Below, in pieces: positions 60,656 to 64,000 of a DNA stretch of 64,000 bases. The notes beneath the pieces were generated by a model. That model worked only from the letters and a program-made list of their open reading frames with translations. It did not search any database and was not told the origin of the DNA. The position numbers and the translations under genes were made by a program. The DNA lies in contig JAREIK010002664.1 of NCBI GenBank assembly GCA_029783825.1, positions 1-64,000 of the forward strand, in the 5' to 3' direction. The DNA is from Sapria himalayana. Its lineage: Eukaryota; Streptophyta; Magnoliopsida; Malpighiales; Rafflesiaceae. Positions within the stretch are counted from its first letter, which is position 1; each line of letters opens with the position of its first letter.

Positions 60656-61376
60656 TTTTATGCCCTCGAATCTACTTTTATTCCTTGCTTTCTATATATA
60701 CCAAATTACTACGTGTGGTAAATTATGGTTTATCCATTTTTTGGTCGATGTATTAGGGGGCTACCTCCTCCACCTCTTAATCCTATCTATTAAAGTTTCC
60801 TCATTGATATTTATATTATTAAATATTTCTAACTTTTTCCATATTTCAAATGCAATTTTACCTTCTGAAAATAGATGATTTGTAGATTCTGTTGCTTGAT
60901 GACAACAATCGCATCTGGAAGCAATCTTTATACCTTTTTTTTTGAATATTTGTATCTACCGGTAATGCATTCACAAGAGCTTTCCATACAAGAGAGCACA
61001 TTTTTTGTGGGCTGCCAACTTTCCATACCCATTTAAAGATTGGGTTTATCATATTTTTCTTTCGAATCAAATTCTTGACCGTTTTGAGCATGAAGTTACC
61101 TTGCGGAGTAAGGGTCCATTTCCATCCGCTCTTCTCCTCTTTAGAATGAGATTCAACTATTTCTTTCTGTTTTCCTAGAGCTTTCCAAGAATTCGAAGCA
61201 TTTTTTCTATTCACCTTTTCATGTTCTACATATTTCGCTCTCATAAAGCTCGCCCAGAGGCTATCATTTTTTAGCATCCACCAACCTTTACAGTCCCAAG
61301 CGTCTGCCATGTCCTGTAAAGATATTAATCCTAATCCGGCTTCCTCTTTTGGGTAGCAAATATCCTCCCATCTTGT
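60656..61376 (-). pseudogene. LINE ORF2: zinc-binding (zf-RVT) region
   Basis: Frame MADAWDCKGWWMLKNDSLWA through WKWTLTPQGNFMLK and FKWVWKVGSPQKMCSLVWKA to LPVDTNIQKK. At a nine-base T run (about 60,938-60,946 on the plus strand) the frame shifts, and the Cys-rich CDCCHQATESTNHLFSEG motif follows in another frame down to IAFEIWKKLEIF. C-x2-C...H is the zf-RVT signature. A stop at about 61,377 precedes the block. Confidence 0.82.
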
Positions 61377-62125
61377 CTAGTGAATTCTATTCTTTCCGTC
61401 TTTTTTCCACCATAAAAAGTTAGCCATTGTTGATACTAATTTGTTTGTAAATTTTTTTGGAGGATGAATAATTGATAGAATATGCACTAATGTGCTTTGA
61501 AGGACATGAGTGATTAATGTGATCCTGCCCCCAAAGCCCAATAGCTCTTCTTTCAATCCTGCTATTTTTGTATTCATTTTATCCTGTAGTAATATTAAAT
61601 ATTTTTCTTTCAGTCTACCTTCACATATAGAACATCCTAGATACATTAGCGCTCCTTTATTCTAGATAAATCTTGTGATGTTCTTTACTTTATTACTCAC
61701 CTTTTCTGTTACTTTCTTTGCCAGCATAAACTGACAGTTATTTATATTTATCGCCTGTCCTGTCTCAGATTCAAATGTATGCAAAAGATCCATAAGGTAT
61801 ATCAAAGATCTTTTACTCGTATTTGTAAAAATTATAAGATCATCGGCATATGCCAGGCAGCCTATTCTTGGAGTATTTTTTGGTTGTCTGAATGAAATGA
61901 TCTTTCCTTCAGACATTCTTTTCTTTAAATTTAGAATCAACAGTTCTAAATATATATCAAATAATAAAAGAGATAACGGGTCTCCTTGCCGTAAGCTTCT
62001 TTTGGGCTTAAATTCTTCTCCTTTTTTTCCCATTTACAATGACTTTAACCCATACACTAGACACACATCTATATATCATATCAATGCATAACTCTGAGAA
62101 ACCAAATTTTCTCATAGTATAGCAG
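61377..62125 (-). pseudogene. LINE ORF2: reverse transcriptase, C-terminal half only
   Basis: From about 62,125 the minus strand reads YTMRKFGFSELCIDMIYRCV, then SLRQGDPLSLLLF and the catalytic LAYADDLIIF. INNCQFMLAKK, YLGCSICEGRLKEKY and GLKEELLGFGGRITLI follow. This is the palm and thumb part. The fingers and first catalytic Asp region, normally about 300 residues after the endonuclease, are absent. A TAG interrupts the frame at 61,662. Confidence 0.88.
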
Positions 62126-62132
62126 AGTATTT

Positions 62133-62166
62133 GTCTATATATCTATCTATCTATCTATATGTATAG
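62133..62166. repeat. Short (TATC)n patch at the internal deletion of the LINE
   Basis: TGTCTATATATCTATC and following repeats, about 34 bases, separate the post-endonuclease linker (KAKGKLRLK, ending about 62,167) from the mid-RT sequence (YTMRKFGFSE). Intact L1-like ORF2 proteins have roughly a kilobase of coding sequence here. Confidence 0.85.
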
Positions 62167-63153
62167 CTTAAGCCTCAATTTACCTTTTGCCTTACTAAGT
62201 TCACTTCTATCTTCTTCCTTGTTCGTGGTGTCATATATTATTTCTAACTTTGCCACTTCTTCCTCTGCTTGTTTTATTTGTAGGGTTATATTTCCAAAAA
62301 CTTCTCTATTCCATGTTTTAATGCATCATTTTAACCTGAATAATTTAGCAGAAAAAGCCTGCATGGGCTTTCCCGATGCTGGCTCTTCCCAAGATTCTTG
62401 AACCATTATATTGAAATCCGTGTGTTTAACCCACATATTTTGAAATTTAAAATCACCTTTTATTGGTTGGCTTTTATGAATTTTTATGAACAATGGGTTA
62501 TGATCCGAACATGTCATGCTTAAATGTCTTAGGCCCGTAACTCCATGAGTCACTGCCCATTTAGCATTAAACATGACCCTGTCCAGTCTTGCCCAAATTG
62601 CTCCTCTTTTATGCCAGTTATTACACCAGGTGTAGTTTGAGCCAATATACTCCACCTCCATTAAGTTGGCACTGGCGATACAATAGTTGAATTGTGACAT
62701 CACCAGTGCATTTGGGGTTTTTCCAACTTTATTTTCTTGTGCATTTCTTATAAGATTAAAATCTCCTCCTATAATCCATGGAATATTTTTTATTGCAATG
62801 TTCTGCATTTTTTTCCATAGATCTAGTCTATCTTTTTTATTATTTTTTGCATAAACCAGTGATATTATTTCTTCTGTATTCGAGTTAGTTTTAAAATTAA
62901 CTATTTGTTCTGTGTCTTTTAATATAATAATGTCCATATAGTTATGCCACATAATCCAGAGTTTACTATTCAAGTTTGCATACGCATTTTTAAATCCTAA
63001 TTTTTCACTATATTTTATTATTTGATCTTTCTCAACCATAGGTTCTGCTATAATTATTAACGAAATTATTTGTATTTTTATTAATTGTTTTAATCTATTA
63101 ATTGAAGGGGTATTTGCTACCCCTCTAATCTTCCAGTAAAGACACCTATCCAT
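62167..63153 (-). pseudogene. LINE ORF2: AP-type endonuclease domain and linker
   Basis: Starts at 63,153, MDRCLYWKIRGVANTPSI. It contains the usual endonuclease motifs IIAEPMVEK (Glu), IIGGDFNLI, NYTWCNN, ARLDRVMF and the C-terminal TCSDHNPLFI (Asp-His). A linker follows with a stop after FRLK at 62,326, then NREVFGNITLQIKQAEEEVA and EEDRSELSKAKGKLRLK to 62,167. The endonuclease nicks target DNA in the L1 life cycle. The ATG overlaps the ORF1 stop by 8 bases (ATGGATAG). Confidence 0.9.
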
Positions 63154-64000
63154 TAATTATTGACTTTTCTTGTAATCTCGTAGTGCATTTAGACTCGTAT
63201 GTCTTATTCAAATATTTCTTCTTATTTCTTGGTGTTTTAGTTGAGCTAGAAAAAATATTCATTATTTCGTTATATTTTACCTGCTGCCCAAGATGCATAG
63301 CCATCCTCTTTATGGTTTCCATTGCTTGTTCTCTGGAGAGGTTATCCCAATCCTCCTCATAAATATCCAAATCATCCTTTACCTTTTCCAGGGAGCTTTC
63401 ACCCATAACTTCTTCTTCACTTAATGAAGGGCAGCTGAAAACCTCCGCATCCACATCTGGAAAATCCAGAAGGTCTTCATCCATCCAGCTGTAGTCCTCC
63501 TACGTTTCCTTTAATACTCGCCGAGCTTTAAGTTTCTTCCCTCTTTTTCTTCTAGTTTTCACCCTCTCCCACACTTCTTCCATATCTTTCCCCTCATCTC
63601 CTACATTATTTTCCTCTATTTGTCTTATTTCTATGCTAGACTCTTTTTCAATCCTATTTCTCTTTTCCACTCTTACCCCCTCTCCTTCTCTTTCACTTGA
63701 AAAAACAACCATTGATCACCCCCCCCCCCACTAGCTTTTCCATTTGGTCTTTTGGTATACTCTCCTCCCTCCTAACCCACTTTTCTGCCCACCTACCTCT
63801 ACCCTCCTGCCTCCTCCCTATTTCCTTCTCCTGTTTTCCCACTCTACATACATCTAAGTCGTGTCCTAACCTTCTACAGCCAAGGTAGTATGAAGGTAAA
63901 TTTTCTGGAATGGCAGTTTGCTAAAATCCTTCATCTTCCTTTTCACTGCCTATCCATATTCTGTTAGGCGGCTGCTTGAAGAGATTATACTCTACACATA
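63146..64000 (-). pseudogene. LINE ORF1, C-terminal part
   Basis: Minus-strand reading from the window end: IWIGSEKEDEGF, a TAG stop, AIPENLPSYYLGCRRLGHD and then LDVC. The latter is a CCHC-type knuckle in which the first Cys appears changed to Tyr. A charged Arg/Glu-rich linker follows with an 11-base poly-C run at 63,719-63,729 on the plus strand. Then come 63,712-63,500 (KTRRKRGKKLKARR), a TAG, and the acidic tail 63,484-63,146 (MDEDLLDFPDVDAE to QEKSIING). The pieces 63,712 and 63,484 share one frame. ORF1 of plant LINEs is an RNA-binding protein. The start lies outside the window. Confidence 0.75.

Larger units (their letters stand above)
59080..64000 (-). mobile_element. L1-like plant LINE, 3' part complete, 5' end outside the window
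   Basis: Minus-strand order: ORF1 (from beyond 64,000 to 63,146), ORF2 with endonuclease (63,153-62,326), partial reverse transcriptase (about 62,125-61,377), zinc-binding region (61,376-60,858), RNase H (60,655 to about 59,995) and a 3' untranslated region to about 59,085. There it ends in an AATAATAAAAACC-like stretch and a short A-rich tail, followed at once by a GATA array. Four or more in-frame stops, one frameshift and an internal deletion make it inactive. Confidence 0.9.

Noticed and set aside
60531..60878. 115-codon plus-strand frame inside the LINE (also 62,159-62,401, 61,897-62,091 and 63,697-63,888)
   Set aside because: Antisense shadows of the LINE ORFs.
1..64000. tRNA, rRNA, CRISPR, telomeric TTTAGGG arrays and organelle-derived segments
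   Set aside because: Looked for by eye and not seen. A tRNA scan was not possible here, so a tRNA in the unread AT-rich parts cannot be excluded.

Overview
The window is AT-rich nuclear DNA from a flowering plant (clade not determinable). The evidence is plant-type CACTA (En/Spm) transposases with their companion domains, a Ty1/copia element with a tRNA-iMet-type primer site, an L1-like plant LINE with an RNase H domain, and intron-bearing fragments of plant-type genes. I see no intact host gene, no tRNA or rRNA and no CRISPR. Nearly everything is mobile-element or simple-repeat DNA in various states of decay.

Positions 1 to about 33,009 form one giant near-perfect inverted repeat. The centre is at 16,441/16,442 with essentially no spacer: base 1 pairs with about 33,009, 4,782 with 28,155, and 13,449 with 19,442. 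Each arm holds, from outside to centre: a 3 kb imperfect (GATA)n array; an AT-rich block; a gene fragment resembling a SPOC-domain protein; a CACTA end with subterminal repeats; two diverged tandem units carrying GC-rich trinucleotide repeats; a decayed CACTA transposase block (Transposase_24-like, DUF4218, TNP2); an AT-rich tandem domain; a second CACTA-type end; a short (GATA)n and a (TTTACATA)n array; and an AT-rich core. Where I compared the arms they differ mostly by one-base indels, often in homopolymers. That pattern suggests a fold-back read or assembly artefact at least as much as a real palindrome.

From 33.4 to 42.4 kb is intergenic DNA with a diverged repeat copy, a degenerate Armadillo-repeat pseudogene with introns (37.4-38.3 kb), a GC-rich island (39.2-39.6 kb), a short tandem duplication and a 23-base poly-G run.

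From 42.5 to 50.5 kb lies a second, minus-strand CACTA element with all four usual domain blocks (TNP2, DUF4218, DUF4216, Transposase_24), all broken. It is followed by an AT-rich tandem array. A complete copia element (50,525-55,154; 5-bp target duplication, 235/234-bp LTRs) is inserted in that array. Its gag-pol frame has ten in-frame stops but no frameshift.

From 55.3 to 59.1 kb there is a CACTA-like subterminal repeat array, an AT-rich segment homologous to the palindrome core, and another (TATC)n array. From about 59.1 kb to the window end runs a minus-strand LINE. Its 5' part leaves the window, and about half of its reverse transcriptase is deleted and replaced by a short GATA repeat.
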